Positions 1-7,930 of a DNA stretch of 10,477 bases are shown piece by piece. The stretch spans positions 1 through 10,477 of the forward strand of contig CAZBUK010000109.1 of NCBI GenBank assembly GCA_964495085.1, read 5' to 3'. This stretch comes from CAZBUK01 sp964495085 (GTDB lineage Bacteria > Bacteroidota > Ignavibacteria > T3Sed10-11). The notes under the pieces were generated by a model. It did not search any database. It had not been told where the DNA came from and saw only the letters and a program-made list of their open reading frames with translations. The number at the start of each line of letters is the position of its first letter. Positions within the stretch are counted from its first letter, which is position 1. Made by a program: the position numbers and the translations under genes.

Positions 1-1496
1 CTGACCTGAGGATTGCTATTGGCGAGATTTTCCCACTCGATCAGGATACGCGTGGGGAACGGAGTCACCGTCAGATCCGGAGACCGGAGAGGTCTCGGTA
101 TCTCTAATCCCCGGCTCCATGCGAAGTTTGCGCGATCGAGCATCTGGAAGAGTGAATCGCGTCCGGTTGCAATGAGAGCATTTTTTGCCGCATCGTCGAA
201 GGTGGCTCCGGCTTCTCCGCGGTACCAGCGCAGCCATTCCCGGCCTTTCTCCTCGGCGAGTTGGCGGCTGATACCCGCTGCACCGACCGCATATACGATA
301 TTGATCGTATCCCGGTACGCGAGGTTAAACGGTCCGAAAGACTGCCATGTAAGTTTCCCTGGATGGGCCGAGGGGTCATTCGGCCAGCCGGCGCCGTCTT
401 CCACCCTCTCTTTGGTTCCGGATGCAGCCCAATCCCAGAAAGTCGCAAAACCCGGGACCCGGCGATTCCACACGTGGTCGATGCGTGAATGTGACTTGAT
501 TGAGAGCGGTTGAGCGAAATTGTCATCCTTGTTGCCCGGTGAAGTATCGACATGCAACGCTGCCCACCCTCCGTATGCGGATGAAACGAATTCTCCGGAC
601 GGCATCGGCGTCGTCCCGCCGATCCCGTAGGCGAAGCGCGGATTACCGGTATTGTCGAAGCTCCGCCCCCCGGGTTCGAACTCCCCGATATCAGGATGGT
701 TTCCGTTCCAGCCGTATGATACGAACAGGGGTCTTCCACCGGGAACGGTTTGAGAGGGAACTACTTCAAACGTCGCCCAATCCCCCTTCGATTCGCTGTA
801 CCATCGGGTCTGCGTGAAGTTTGTTCCTTCTTCGACCTGAAATGCATATCCGATATATATATAGACATTCTCAAATACCTGATTCGTATCGGTATCAGGG
901 AAAGGATCTTCGTCCCAGTCGAACGTACATACATACTGGTTATGGTAAAGCACAAAGTCGTTATAATTATGATTGGCGAACGAGTACGTACGTTTAGTGA
1001 CTTCTATACCCGGCGGCGATTTATATTTCAGTTCAACCATCTGATCCGAAGGTAAATCGGGATCGAGCAGACCGTCGTATCTGCGGGAGGAGGGGCGGAG
1101 TTCTCCGTCAACGACTACGTAGACATTCGGCGGCTCCACGCGGCGGTATTCTTTCATTCCGTAGTCGGGCGGCTGCCGGTAACCCGAGTTCGAAGGCCAC
1201 ATCTGATCCTCCGAACGCAACTCTACTCCCGCCGAATCAACCCACTTACCTACACTATGGCCGGTCCAATAGGTCACAACGGTACCGTACCTGTAATAAT
1301 CCTGAGGCCATGTACCGGTAGGCGAGAATTCAGGCTGGCTGCTTAAATTAAGCATATCCTGAATATCCATCAGATAGAGATAATCACCCATGTTATGGGT
1401 TCTGCGTTGAGCGATAGCTTCCTGAACCGGCATCAGCAGCAACCCGGCAAGCAGCAGCCATATACTTCCCGCTATTCGAGGTGTCACGCGAACCAT
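1..1496 (-). CDS. Secreted protein with fibronectin type III-like domain, C-terminus beyond window (partial)
   Basis: The reading frame is open without a stop from the ATG at 1496-1494 to the left edge, giving 498 residues of a longer protein. An ideal Shine-Dalgarno AGGAGG (1510-1505) lies 8 bases upstream of the start. Residues 1-29 look like a signal peptide: basic start (MVRVTPR), hydrophobic core (WLLLAGLLLM) and a cleavage site after AIA. The mature part is rich in Trp, Tyr, Gly, Pro and Asp, as in exported proteins. From about residue 474 the sequence (PDLTVTPFP...ILIEWEN) looks like the first strands of a fibronectin type III fold, but the window ends there. The gene follows the TonB-dependent receptor by 37 bases, so the two are probably co-expressed and the product may be an exported or surface partner of the receptor. 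I do not recognise residues 30-470. No catalytic motif was seen, and a C-terminal sorting domain cannot be judged. Confidence 0.85.
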   Translation of the reverse strand, partial: MVRVTPRIAGSIWLLLAGLLLMPVQEAIAQRRTHNMGDYLYLMDIQDMLNLSSQPEFSPTGTWPQDYYRYGTVVTYWTGHSVGKWVDSAGVELRSEDQMWPSNSGYRQPPDYGMKEYRRVEPPNVYVVVDGELRPSSRRYDGLLDPDLPSDQMVELKYKSPPGIEVTKRTYSFANHNYNDFVLYHNQYVCTFDWDEDPFPDTDTNQVFENVYIYIGYAFQVEEGTNFTQTRWYSESKGDWATFEVVPSQTVPGGRPLFVSYGWNGNHPDIGEFEPGGRSFDNTGNPRFAYGIGGTTPMPSGEFVSSAYGGWAALHVDTSPGNKDDNFAQPLSIKSHSRIDHVWNRRVPGFATFWDWAASGTKERVEDGAGWPNDPSAHPGKLTWQSFGPFNLAYRDTINIVYAVGAAGISRQLAEEKGREWLRWYRGEAGATFDDAAKNALIATGRDSLFQMLDRANFAWSRGLEIPRPLRSPDLTVTPFPTRILIEWENLANSNPQV

Positions 1497-1533
1497 AGAG
1501 CTAACCTCCTATGTAAGTATCGTTAAGCAAAAC

Positions 1534-4515
1534 TCATAATTGGACTTTTAAGCCGAACGATATGTGTCTCGGGTTGATCCATTGATTCCAGGTATGGTAA
1601 CCGAGGTCGATATAGTCCTGCTTATAGTCTCCGATCTTATCGTTACCTTTGCGGTCACCGGTTAACCATGGAAACTTGAGCGAGTCGATGTACCGGAACC
1701 AATATTGGGGATTCGGAATACCTTTATAATTAAAGAGGTTCGTAATCTGCATATATAATCCGACCCGCGCTGATCCGACAATTAAATCTTTGCTGAGATT
1801 GATATCGGTATTCAAGTAATCTATTACTTCCGCATAATTGTGCTGACGGTAATTATCGAGCGGATTCATTAACATTTTACCGCCATCACTCCATTGCTGC
1901 CAGACATTCAGCCTCCAACCGCCCAGGATCCGGAATCCGAATACGTTCGGACCGAATTCTTCAGGGGTTCTGAATGTGAGGTTAGCCGAGATCGACGGTA
2001 CGGGTTCCGACCGGGTTTGGGCAATCGCTTCGCGCTGCTCCCGCGCTTTCAGTGGATCTTCATAAATGTACCGCATACCCGTGTAACCGGTGCTTCGCGC
2101 GCTATACTCAAGTGCGAGCCAGCCGAACCACCAATCGCCGTATTGCTTTTGCAATCGGAGCTCGATACCTCGAATATCCGCATAGCTGTTATTGGCCCAC
2201 GTGGTTATGTCATTATCCTGATCCCATGAAACTATGTTCTGAATGCTCAACTGGTTCGTTACATCTTTATAGTAGCCGGTAAAGGTTACCAGATATGAGG
2301 AAGAGGGACTGACCTCGAAACCGGCTTCATATGAGATCGTTTTGGGCCATTCCAGCACAATGTTCGGAATCGTCGCGCCGCGAGTCGCCGGTTTAATGTT
2401 ATAGAGTTGATCGATAACCGGCGGCTGATAAAAATGACCGTAATTGAAGAACACCTTGCTCTGCCTGGTTAGGGGATGAGAGATACCCAGGCGGGGACTG
2501 ATATAGAGTTTATATACCCGCTTCGATAAAGCCAGATCGTCGTATGATAAATCGTTCTCGCGGAAATGTGCCAGCGTATATGGCAGGTATTCAAATATGA
2601 AATCCGGGTCGAGATTCAGCGCGTTTGTCCGCGGGTGCATATAGTCGATGCGAACTCCGAAATTTGCTATCATATCCCGGTAGTCGAGCCGGTTTTGGAT
2701 GTACGCAGCCGCGCTGACCGGAGACGCATTATAGTATGTCCAATAGTGTGGACGATCTTCGTAGGGATGGCTTGTCGCTTCGTGATTGATCTCTCTTCGT
2801 TCACGATGTTCAGCGAATTCGATTTCAAAACCGGTCTGGAACTGATTATACCTGTTCAACTGCGATACGATAAACGCGCTCATACCGATTCCCCAATACC
2901 GCGAATGGTCCTGCCCGCGTCCTCCTCCGGACATCAAAAACTCTCCGAGTACATCCCATTGTTCCGAGATTCTCCCGATCTCGCTGCTGACATACCCGAA
3001 CGGCGCTTCATCGTAACACCGCGAGCCGATCACCCTCACACAGGATGTATCGCGAAGACCGATAGGTTTTTGCTCAGTCCGGTAATCCGTATATTCAACC
3101 ATTACCTCGTAAAAGGTACTCGGGCTGAGTACATGGTTCAGGGCAACACCGCCGCGATACTGACGGGTTTCGATCGGGTTATACGCTGCATCGTTCCACA
3201 GATATGTCCAGTAGTTGGTATTCCGGGCAAACTGCGTACCCTGCCTCGTACCTGTTATCATACCGTAACTCGTGGAATAAATACCCGAACTGACCCCCTT
3301 ACTCACGTTATATGCATTGTTTATGTTCAGCTTGATTGCGCTGCTCGGACGGGAGGTTAATTTCACCAGCGACGAACTTGCAACGGAATTATTCCTGCTG
3401 AACGGGTAAGCAAGCTGAAGATCTTCATATCGCTGAGAGGCCATAAATGCGATTGAGGTCATCGGGATTTTACCGCTGATCGTACCGTCGAAGACATAGT
3501 CGGGCTTATTTGCATACGGACGGTTGCGATGCTGCCATTTCCAGAGTTCCAGCAGCTCCTGAGGAGTCATATCCGTGTCGGGATTCCCGTCTGCAAGACG
3601 TTGCCGCGATATTTCATTCCACCCGACGAATGAAAAGGGATAAAGTCCCTGTGCCACCATTTCCTCGGTGACACCTGTCATCGCATCCGTTCCGGAATAA
3701 ACTTTCCAGAAAGGGCCGTCGATGCTATAAGGACTCGGACCAAAATGTTTTTGCTGGGGAGGGCTCACCCTGACATCGAGGGCGATTCTGTAACGGTCGA
3801 GCTGCCCTTCCTTGGTTACCACGTTGATCATACCCGAGCGGATATTACCATACTCGGCGTTAAATCCGCCGCTGAGAATCTCGACCTCATTAATAGCCGT
3901 CAGGTTGATCGTGGTATTCGGCTGTTGAGTTCTCCGGTCGCGTGTCGAAAGTCCGTCGATGACGATATCGGTTTCGTTCAGATTGCCGCCGCGGATTATT
4001 AGACCGCTTCCGTCGGCGCCGGCGGTCAGGCCGATACCCGGAAGCATTTGCAGAATTTCCTCAAAACTGCTAACCGCGCTGGCTTCGACCGACTCGACCG
4101 TCAGTACGTTCCTGCTTGACGACACGTCGAGTTTGACCGCCGGCCGCTCGGCAGTCACAATCACCTCTTCCCCTAATATTGCTTCGATCGCCATTTCGAA
4201 GTCGAGTGTGAGCGATTCATTAAGATGTACGCGGGCGTTTTCGATAACCTGCGTCGCATAGCCGACCATTGAGACGCGGAGCGTATACGTGCCGGGCGGA
4301 ATGTTGATGATAAAAAAGTGCCCCTGCAGATCGGTGGCGGCGCCGAGTGTAGTTCCGACCAGCAATACATTGACGCCGATGAGCGGCTGATTCGTTTCCT
4401 GATCGATGATCCTACCGGAAATTCTTCCCACTCCCTGCCCTCTTGCATCCTCGGAAGGGCCGAAAACCAACAGAAGCATACACATCAAGAGAGAGAGTGT
4501 TAACAATCGTTTCAT
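1534..4515 (-). CDS. TonB-dependent receptor with N-terminal carboxypeptidase-regulatory-like domain
   Basis: Outer-membrane active-transport protein that uses TonB energy to import a ligand. Numbering from the favoured start, residues 1-28 form a signal peptide (MKRLLTLSLL, small residues before RGQG). Residues 29-110 form a carboxypeptidase-regulatory-like beta domain (GRISGRIIDQETNQPLIGV, then GTYTLRVSMVGY). Next comes a TonB-box-like EEVIVTAERP (116-125). A plug domain (about 126-238) has the typical IIRGGN, DIVIDG and GFNAEYGNIRSGMINVVTKEG-type signatures. The remainder is barrel, rich in alternating Tyr/Trp strands, ending in an outer-membrane-type terminal strand (ISFGLKVQL). At about 993 residues it has the usual length for the family. 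An in-frame ATG at 4521 exists, but it is only 2 bases from the Shine-Dalgarno, whereas 4515 is 8 bases away. The ligand is unknown. Its place downstream of sugar-metabolism genes suggests a carbohydrate or glycoconjugate. No SusD-like partner is visible in this window. Confidence 0.93.
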   Translation of the reverse strand: MKRLLTLSLLMCMLLLVFGPSEDARGQGVGRISGRIIDQETNQPLIGVNVLLVGTTLGAATDLQGHFFIINIPPGTYTLRVSMVGYATQVIENARVHLNESLTLDFEMAIEAILGEEVIVTAERPAVKLDVSSSRNVLTVESVEASAVSSFEEILQMLPGIGLTAGADGSGLIIRGGNLNETDIVIDGLSTRDRRTQQPNTTINLTAINEVEILSGGFNAEYGNIRSGMINVVTKEGQLDRYRIALDVRVSPPQQKHFGPSPYSIDGPFWKVYSGTDAMTGVTEEMVAQGLYPFSFVGWNEISRQRLADGNPDTDMTPQELLELWKWQHRNRPYANKPDYVFDGTISGKIPMTSIAFMASQRYEDLQLAYPFSRNNSVASSSLVKLTSRPSSAIKLNINNAYNVSKGVSSGIYSTSYGMITGTRQGTQFARNTNYWTYLWNDAAYNPIETRQYRGGVALNHVLSPSTFYEVMVEYTDYRTEQKPIGLRDTSCVRVIGSRCYDEAPFGYVSSEIGRISEQWDVLGEFLMSGGGRGQDHSRYWGIGMSAFIVSQLNRYNQFQTGFEIEFAEHRERREINHEATSHPYEDRPHYWTYYNASPVSAAAYIQNRLDYRDMIANFGVRIDYMHPRTNALNLDPDFIFEYLPYTLAHFRENDLSYDDLALSKRVYKLYISPRLGISHPLTRQSKVFFNYGHFYQPPVIDQLYNIKPATRGATIPNIVLEWPKTISYEAGFEVSPSSSYLVTFTGYYKDVTNQLSIQNIVSWDQDNDITTWANNSYADIRGIELRLQKQYGDWWFGWLALEYSARSTGYTGMRYIYEDPLKAREQREAIAQTRSEPVPSISANLTFRTPEEFGPNVFGFRILGGWRLNVWQQWSDGGKMLMNPLDNYRQHNYAEVIDYLNTDINLSKDLIVGSARVGLYMQITNLFNYKGIPNPQYWFRYIDSLKFPWLTGDRKGNDKIGDYKQDYIDLGYHTWNQWINPRHISFGLKVQL

Positions 4516-4523
4516 ACTCATCT

Positions 4524-4529
4524 CCTCCT
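4524..4529 (-). promoter_or_regulatory. Shine-Dalgarno deciding the receptor start
   Basis: The minus strand reads AGGAGG here. It is 8 bases from the ATG at 4515-4513 but only 2 from the in-frame ATG at 4521-4519, so the second Met is favoured as the true start. The gene just downstream also has 8-base spacing (AGGAGG at 1510-1505, ATG at 1496). Confidence 0.7.
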
Positions 4530-4593
4530 TATATTAGAGAGCTGTATAATATTCGTAATTTGTTAGCGATCATACCGTTTCTCTTACCAGAGC

Positions 4594-5505
4594 TTATTCC
4601 TGCGGCTCCGGGACTGTTGCCACAGCCGGCGCTTCTGCTTCTTCACGCGCCATCAGGAATGCCGCGGCAAGAGCAAATACGATGCCCGTCGCGATTATCG
4701 GGTGCGGGATTACCGAATATATTGCCAGCGACAGGATTACCGTCAATACCGGGGCAAGCGCATTTATCATCGGACTCACGATGATTGCTTTCCCGTACCG
4801 GAGAGCATAGACGAGACAGAGGGCGCCTATTGAATTCAGGAGCATAATCATCGCCGCAAGATAGGGGCCTTTAAATCCCCAATTTATTTCCTTCGAGAAA
4901 TCGGTCATATAAAGGGCTATAGGTATAAGCGCTATGCCCGTTGCCATCATATAAAAGAATATACTTTCCGCTTTCATATTGATATTCGCCACACGAAGGA
5001 AGAACGCCTGAACTCCCCAGGCAGCGAATACGATAAATGCAAGTAAAAGCCAGAGGTATCCATGGACGACGGCATTATCGGCCGGTTGATACGAAAGAAG
5101 AGGAATTGCAATAAGGGCGAGAATAATTCCGATCCATCCGAGGGAAGTTGCCTTTTCCTTCAGAAAGAACATTGCCAACGTTACGGTCAGTAGGGGAGAC
5201 AGCGATATGATCGGGAATACAAGATATGCCGGACCTATCGCAAGCGTTTTGAAAAGAATGAGTTGCCCGCCCGCTCCGAGAAATCCGATTATTGATCCTT
5301 TCAGAATCGACGGCCAATCGTATTCCAATTTCCAATTGATGATCTTCAATGCGAAAAGCGCGGGGGGAATCATCGTTAAGGCCCAGACCGTGTATCCGAG
5401 CGTAGCCGGGAAACCCGCTTTTTCGGGAATTTCGATCGTTGCACCCCACACGCCCCAGAAAATGGTTGTTACCACGGCATACATAAGCCAGAGTCTAGAT
5501 TTCAA
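4594..5505 (-). CDS. EamA/DMT superfamily inner-membrane transporter
   Basis: Ten hydrophobic segments can be read, at roughly residues 6-22, 33-53, 67-87, 92-112, 121-138, 149-169, 181-200, 213-234, 238-262 and 268-286. They form the two five-helix halves typical of the drug/metabolite transporter superfamily, and 303 residues is the usual length. The first half carries the familiar end of helix 4 (PLLTVTLAMFFLKEKAT), including the conserved acidic residue. The matching place in the second half (SLAIYSVIPHP) lacks it. The C-terminal tail after residue 287 is Glu/Ala/Pro rich and probably cytoplasmic. The start is a TTG codon, supported by AAGGAGA 6 bases upstream; the first downstream ATG (codon 8) has no Shine-Dalgarno. 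The gene lies 42 bases after the YjbQ gene, within the operon. Substrates of this superfamily are diverse (amino acids, nucleotide sugars, other metabolites). Context suggests a sugar or sugar-derived metabolite, but nothing in the sequence decides the substrate or direction. Confidence 0.9.
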   Translation of the reverse strand: MKSRLWLMYAVVTTIFWGVWGATIEIPEKAGFPATLGYTVWALTMIPPALFALKIINWKLEYDWPSILKGSIIGFLGAGGQLILFKTLAIGPAYLVFPIISLSPLLTVTLAMFFLKEKATSLGWIGIILALIAIPLLSYQPADNAVVHGYLWLLLAFIVFAAWGVQAFFLRVANINMKAESIFFYMMATGIALIPIALYMTDFSKEINWGFKGPYLAAMIMLLNSIGALCLVYALRYGKAIIVSPMINALAPVLTVILSLAIYSVIPHPIIATGIVFALAAAFLMAREEAEAPAVATVPEPQE

Positions 5506-5511
5506 TGTATT

Positions 5512-5516
5512 CTCCT
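5512..5516 (-). promoter_or_regulatory. Shine-Dalgarno supporting a TTG start for the DMT transporter
   Basis: AGGAG on the minus strand (inside AAGGAGA, 5517-5511) sits 6 bases before the TTG at 5505-5503. The alternative ATG at 5484-5482 has no such site in front of it. Confidence 0.65.
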
Positions 5517-5547
5517 TATCGATTGGTTTTGCGTGGTGCCTGAGAAA

Positions 5548-5979
5548 TTATTCTCCGATCGCCTGCACACTGATGGTCCTCTCCAGCGGACCGTCGAACT
5601 CCATAAAGTAGACCGTTTGCCTCGAGCCTTTAACGATCTTGCGATCGCTGACCGGAAACGAGACCGAACAGCCGACCAGGACGCTCTTCAGATGCATTTG
5701 AGCGTTGAACCCGATACGGCCGTCGAAGTCGAGGTATCGGCGATGCAGGTAATTTTCATCCTCGGGAACAAGTCTATCCAGAAACGTACCGATATCTTCC
5801 TCAAGGCAAGACAATCCTTCGGTCACAAGCAGCCCGGCCGATGTATGCTGATTGTAGACATTCACCATGCCGTTCCTCAAACCGGACTTTTGAACGAATT
5901 CTTCAACTATCGGCGTGACATTGACGGCTTCGACTTCATTACGGCTCTGGATCAGAAATTTTTCTAGTTTGATGATCAT
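5548..5979 (-). CDS. YjbQ/UPF0047 family protein
   Basis: A 143-residue protein matching the YjbQ (UPF0047) family along its whole length; family members are about 135-140 residues. Seen in the sequence: NQHTSAGLLVTEG (His45, Glu54), an acidic EED at 60-62, VPEDENYLH (His79), MHLKSVLVG (His96) and the closing FMEFDGPLERTISVQ block. Some family members are described as secondary thiamine-phosphate synthases, and the conserved His/Glu residues are presumed to form the active site. The real role of most members is unsettled. One difference is that the usual LGxWQ or TGTWQ motif is KGSRQ here (118-121), so the conserved Trp is Arg. The Shine-Dalgarno is weak (CGGAA region). The gene lies 36 bases after the amidohydrolase-like gene in the same operon, so a role in sugar-phosphate metabolism rather than thiamine synthesis is possible but unproven. 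Confidence 0.9.
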   Translation of the reverse strand: MIIKLEKFLIQSRNEVEAVNVTPIVEEFVQKSGLRNGMVNVYNQHTSAGLLVTEGLSCLEEDIGTFLDRLVPEDENYLHRRYLDFDGRIGFNAQMHLKSVLVGCSVSFPVSDRKIVKGSRQTVYFMEFDGPLERTISVQAIGE

Positions 5980-6015
5980 GTATTCCGTTCCGATTTTTTT
6001 AAATAGTTGATATAT

Positions 6016-6858
6016 CTATTCCATCCGGAGCAGCCGGAGCGCGTTGCGGCCGCCGATTTTTTCTTTTGAGCTCGGACTCAGCTCAAGACGCCGGAAAGCC
6101 CTGACCATGTTCTTGATTTCCACGCGGGGGTAGTTCGACCCGAACAGTATTTTTTCGTTCAGACTGCGGTCGATGAGCGTTATCGGAATCTGCTGCGAAT
6201 ATACCGTACGAAAGAACTCGGCAGGACTATCGTAGAAATGCGCCGATAGATCCAGGTATATGTTCGGATATTTCATCGACAGCGCGACTGCATCCCAAAC
6301 CCAAGGCCAGCCGAATTTAGACAGAACGATATTTAGACGAGGGAACTTCTGAATGACGGGTTCCCATTTAAGCGGATGGTTGGGAGCGAGCGAGGTATTG
6401 GGAGCCCATGTCATCCCGGTGTGAATCATAACCGGTATTCCGAGTTCCTGCGCCCTTTCGAGCACAGGTATCAGCGCAGGCTCTTCGGGGAAAAATCCCT
6501 GAATTTCCGGATTGAAAAACAATCCTCGAAGACCCAGTTGTGTTACTGATCGTTCCAGCTCTCCGACAGCCCGAGGCATGAGGGGATCAACGCTGCAAAA
6601 ACCGATGAACCGGGATGAGATACCGCACAGGTAAGCGATCTGATCGTTGGTGACTATATCGACGCCCCGGAACCGTTTGCATGCGATCGGCAGGATAACT
6701 GCTCTGTCCACTCCCTCAAGATCCATTTCAAGGTAAAATGTCTCGAGCGGTTGGAAGGTATTGCCGATCAGAAAGATCTCGCGTGCGGCTTTCTGATAAT
6801 CCGGATTGTTTTCTGCCAGTTCCTTGATTAAAATCGGGTATGTATGAAAATCTATCAT
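6016..6858 (-). CDS. Amidohydrolase-2-like TIM-barrel protein lacking several metal ligands
   Basis: A 280-residue protein with the layout of the amidohydrolase 2 family (ACMSD/decarboxylase-like TIM barrels): an N-terminal IDFH motif, a central IPVMIHTGM strand, then LSKFGWPWVWDA, YLDLSA, ILFGSNYP and a helical end (GGRNALRLL). Catalytic members bind one metal through HxH on strand 1, His on strand 5 and Asp on strand 8, with another His on strand 6. Here His5 and His146 remain. The second His of HxH is Tyr7, the strand-6 His is Lys181 and the strand-8 Asp (normally FGSDYP) is Asn242. The frame is intact and the folding motifs are well kept, so this looks like a maintained protein rather than decay. 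It may bind a ligand without hydrolysing it, or work without the usual metal. The start has AAAGGA 5 bases upstream. It is 39 bases after the kinase gene and 36 before yjbQ-like. It is not of the NagA type. Confidence 0.88.
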   Translation of the reverse strand: MIDFHTYPILIKELAENNPDYQKAAREIFLIGNTFQPLETFYLEMDLEGVDRAVILPIACKRFRGVDIVTNDQIAYLCGISSRFIGFCSVDPLMPRAVGELERSVTQLGLRGLFFNPEIQGFFPEEPALIPVLERAQELGIPVMIHTGMTWAPNTSLAPNHPLKWEPVIQKFPRLNIVLSKFGWPWVWDAVALSMKYPNIYLDLSAHFYDSPAEFFRTVYSQQIPITLIDRSLNEKILFGSNYPRVEIKNMVRAFRRLELSPSSKEKIGGRNALRLLRME

Positions 6859-6897
6859 CCGTATCCTTTTCGCTTATAGTTTGATTGATGCTGAGAT

Positions 6898-7851
6898 CTA
6901 CAAAGTCACTCTGGAGCCATATAGCATCTCGGCTAATTTGCTTCGTGCCGAAGGAGCGTCCTTGAATGCTCCCGTGCCGCCGATTTCCGTCACTGCGAGC
7001 GCGCCACAGGCATTCCCATATCGAAGACAAGCAGTCCATGCTTCCTCTCTCAGATAGCTGTACAGGAAGCCCGCATTAAAGCTATCGCCCGCACCGGTCG
7101 TTTCCACCGCATTGATCTTGATGCCGGGACTACTATAGGGCGTACCTTCGATACAAGCTTTTGCACCGTTCCTTCCACACTTAACGACTACTACGCGAAC
7201 CAACTCGCCGAGTTTGCGCACTGCATCATCTACTGTGGTACAGCGTGAGATCTGCATGGCTTCAGCGTCGTTCGGCAGAAATATGTCGGTCTGCTTCAAT
7301 ACTTCGAAGATCTCGTCGCCCCATTTCTCTTCCGGATCCCAATTCGTATCGAGAGAGGTTGTAAGACCGAGGGAATGCGCCTGCTCGAATAAGCCGGGAA
7401 CGTCCCGGCGCAGACCTGTTTGAAGGTAATAGCACCCGAGATGCATATGCCGTGCTAAGGCCACGTATCGCCAGTCGATATCGTCGATAGTCATCCGGGT
7501 CATTGCACCCATATAGGTAAGAAGGGCTTTCTTGCGCTGATTGGCTAATATTATTGTCGCACCGGTTTTCAGAGTTTCGTCCTGGATAATTGCATTTGTC
7601 CCGACCCCTCCTTTTGAGAGTTCTTCCAGCATAAATCGGCCGAAACTGTCTGTACCTACTTTACCGATAAAACCGACCCGTTCGCCGAGCGCTGAGAGAT
7701 TGAATGCAGTGATAGCAGATGAGCTTCCCATAGTGAACCGCATATCTTCAGCCAGTCGCTCTTTCTCATACTCCGGTAACGGAACACCGGTCAGCACGAG
7801 ATCGATATTTAACTCTCCCACGACAACGACTTCGAGTGAATTGTTTGCCAT
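6898..7851 (-). CDS. PfkB/ribokinase-family sugar kinase
   Basis: A 317-residue protein with the full PfkB layout. The N-terminal strand is VVVGELNIDLVL (Asp17 at the usual substrate-binding place). The first signature region (41-71) holds NLSALGERVGFIGKVG and ends GTDSFG. The second signature, ETTGAGDSFNAGF (250-262), contains the anion hole GAGD and the catalytic base Asp256. Members phosphorylate sugars, sugar phosphates or nucleosides with ATP in the cytoplasm. In the usual substrate loop GGxxxN, this protein has MGSSSAITAFN, so the second Gly and the conserved Asn are Ser43 and Ile48, which suggests a non-standard substrate. It sits between the DeoR regulator and the amidohydrolase-like gene. 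With the SIS enzyme it would make a two-step route, for example sugar-phosphate isomerisation or deamination followed by a second phosphorylation as in tagatose-6-phosphate pathways. The substrate cannot be named. The start has only a weak GGA in front. Confidence 0.92.
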   Translation of the reverse strand: MANNSLEVVVVGELNIDLVLTGVPLPEYEKERLAEDMRFTMGSSSAITAFNLSALGERVGFIGKVGTDSFGRFMLEELSKGGVGTNAIIQDETLKTGATIILANQRKKALLTYMGAMTRMTIDDIDWRYVALARHMHLGCYYLQTGLRRDVPGLFEQAHSLGLTTSLDTNWDPEEKWGDEIFEVLKQTDIFLPNDAEAMQISRCTTVDDAVRKLGELVRVVVVKCGRNGAKACIEGTPYSSPGIKINAVETTGAGDSFNAGFLYSYLREEAWTACLRYGNACGALAVTEIGGTGAFKDAPSARSKLAEMLYGSRVTL

Positions 7852-7930
7852 GATTGACTATTTCCGTGTATACATCCCGAATCACATTACATCGATTGAC
7901 ATATCAGGTCATGCTAGACAGTAATAACCT

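Noticed and set aside
104..739. Minus-strand 211-codon frame overlapping the left-edge gene in another phase
   Set aside because: The partial secreted-protein frame is open for 498 codons from a strong ribosome site with a signal peptide, so this overlapping frame is a shadow.
2566..3360. Long plus-strand open frame of 264 codons
   Set aside because: It is antisense to the TonB receptor, Cys/Arg/Ile rich without motifs, and lacks a ribosome site; it is a shadow of the receptor's codon usage.
4531..4552. Inverted repeat ATATTA/TAATAT in the gap before the receptor gene as a terminator or operator
   Set aside because: Six A/T pairs with a 10-base loop and no T-run on the transcribed strand; likely chance in AT-rich spacer. 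No convincing promoter was found there either.
6016..6858. N-acetylglucosamine-6-phosphate deacetylase (NagA-type) role for the amidohydrolase
   Set aside because: Length and motifs fit the amidohydrolase 2 (ACMSD-like) group, not the longer NagA type, and the metal site is largely absent.
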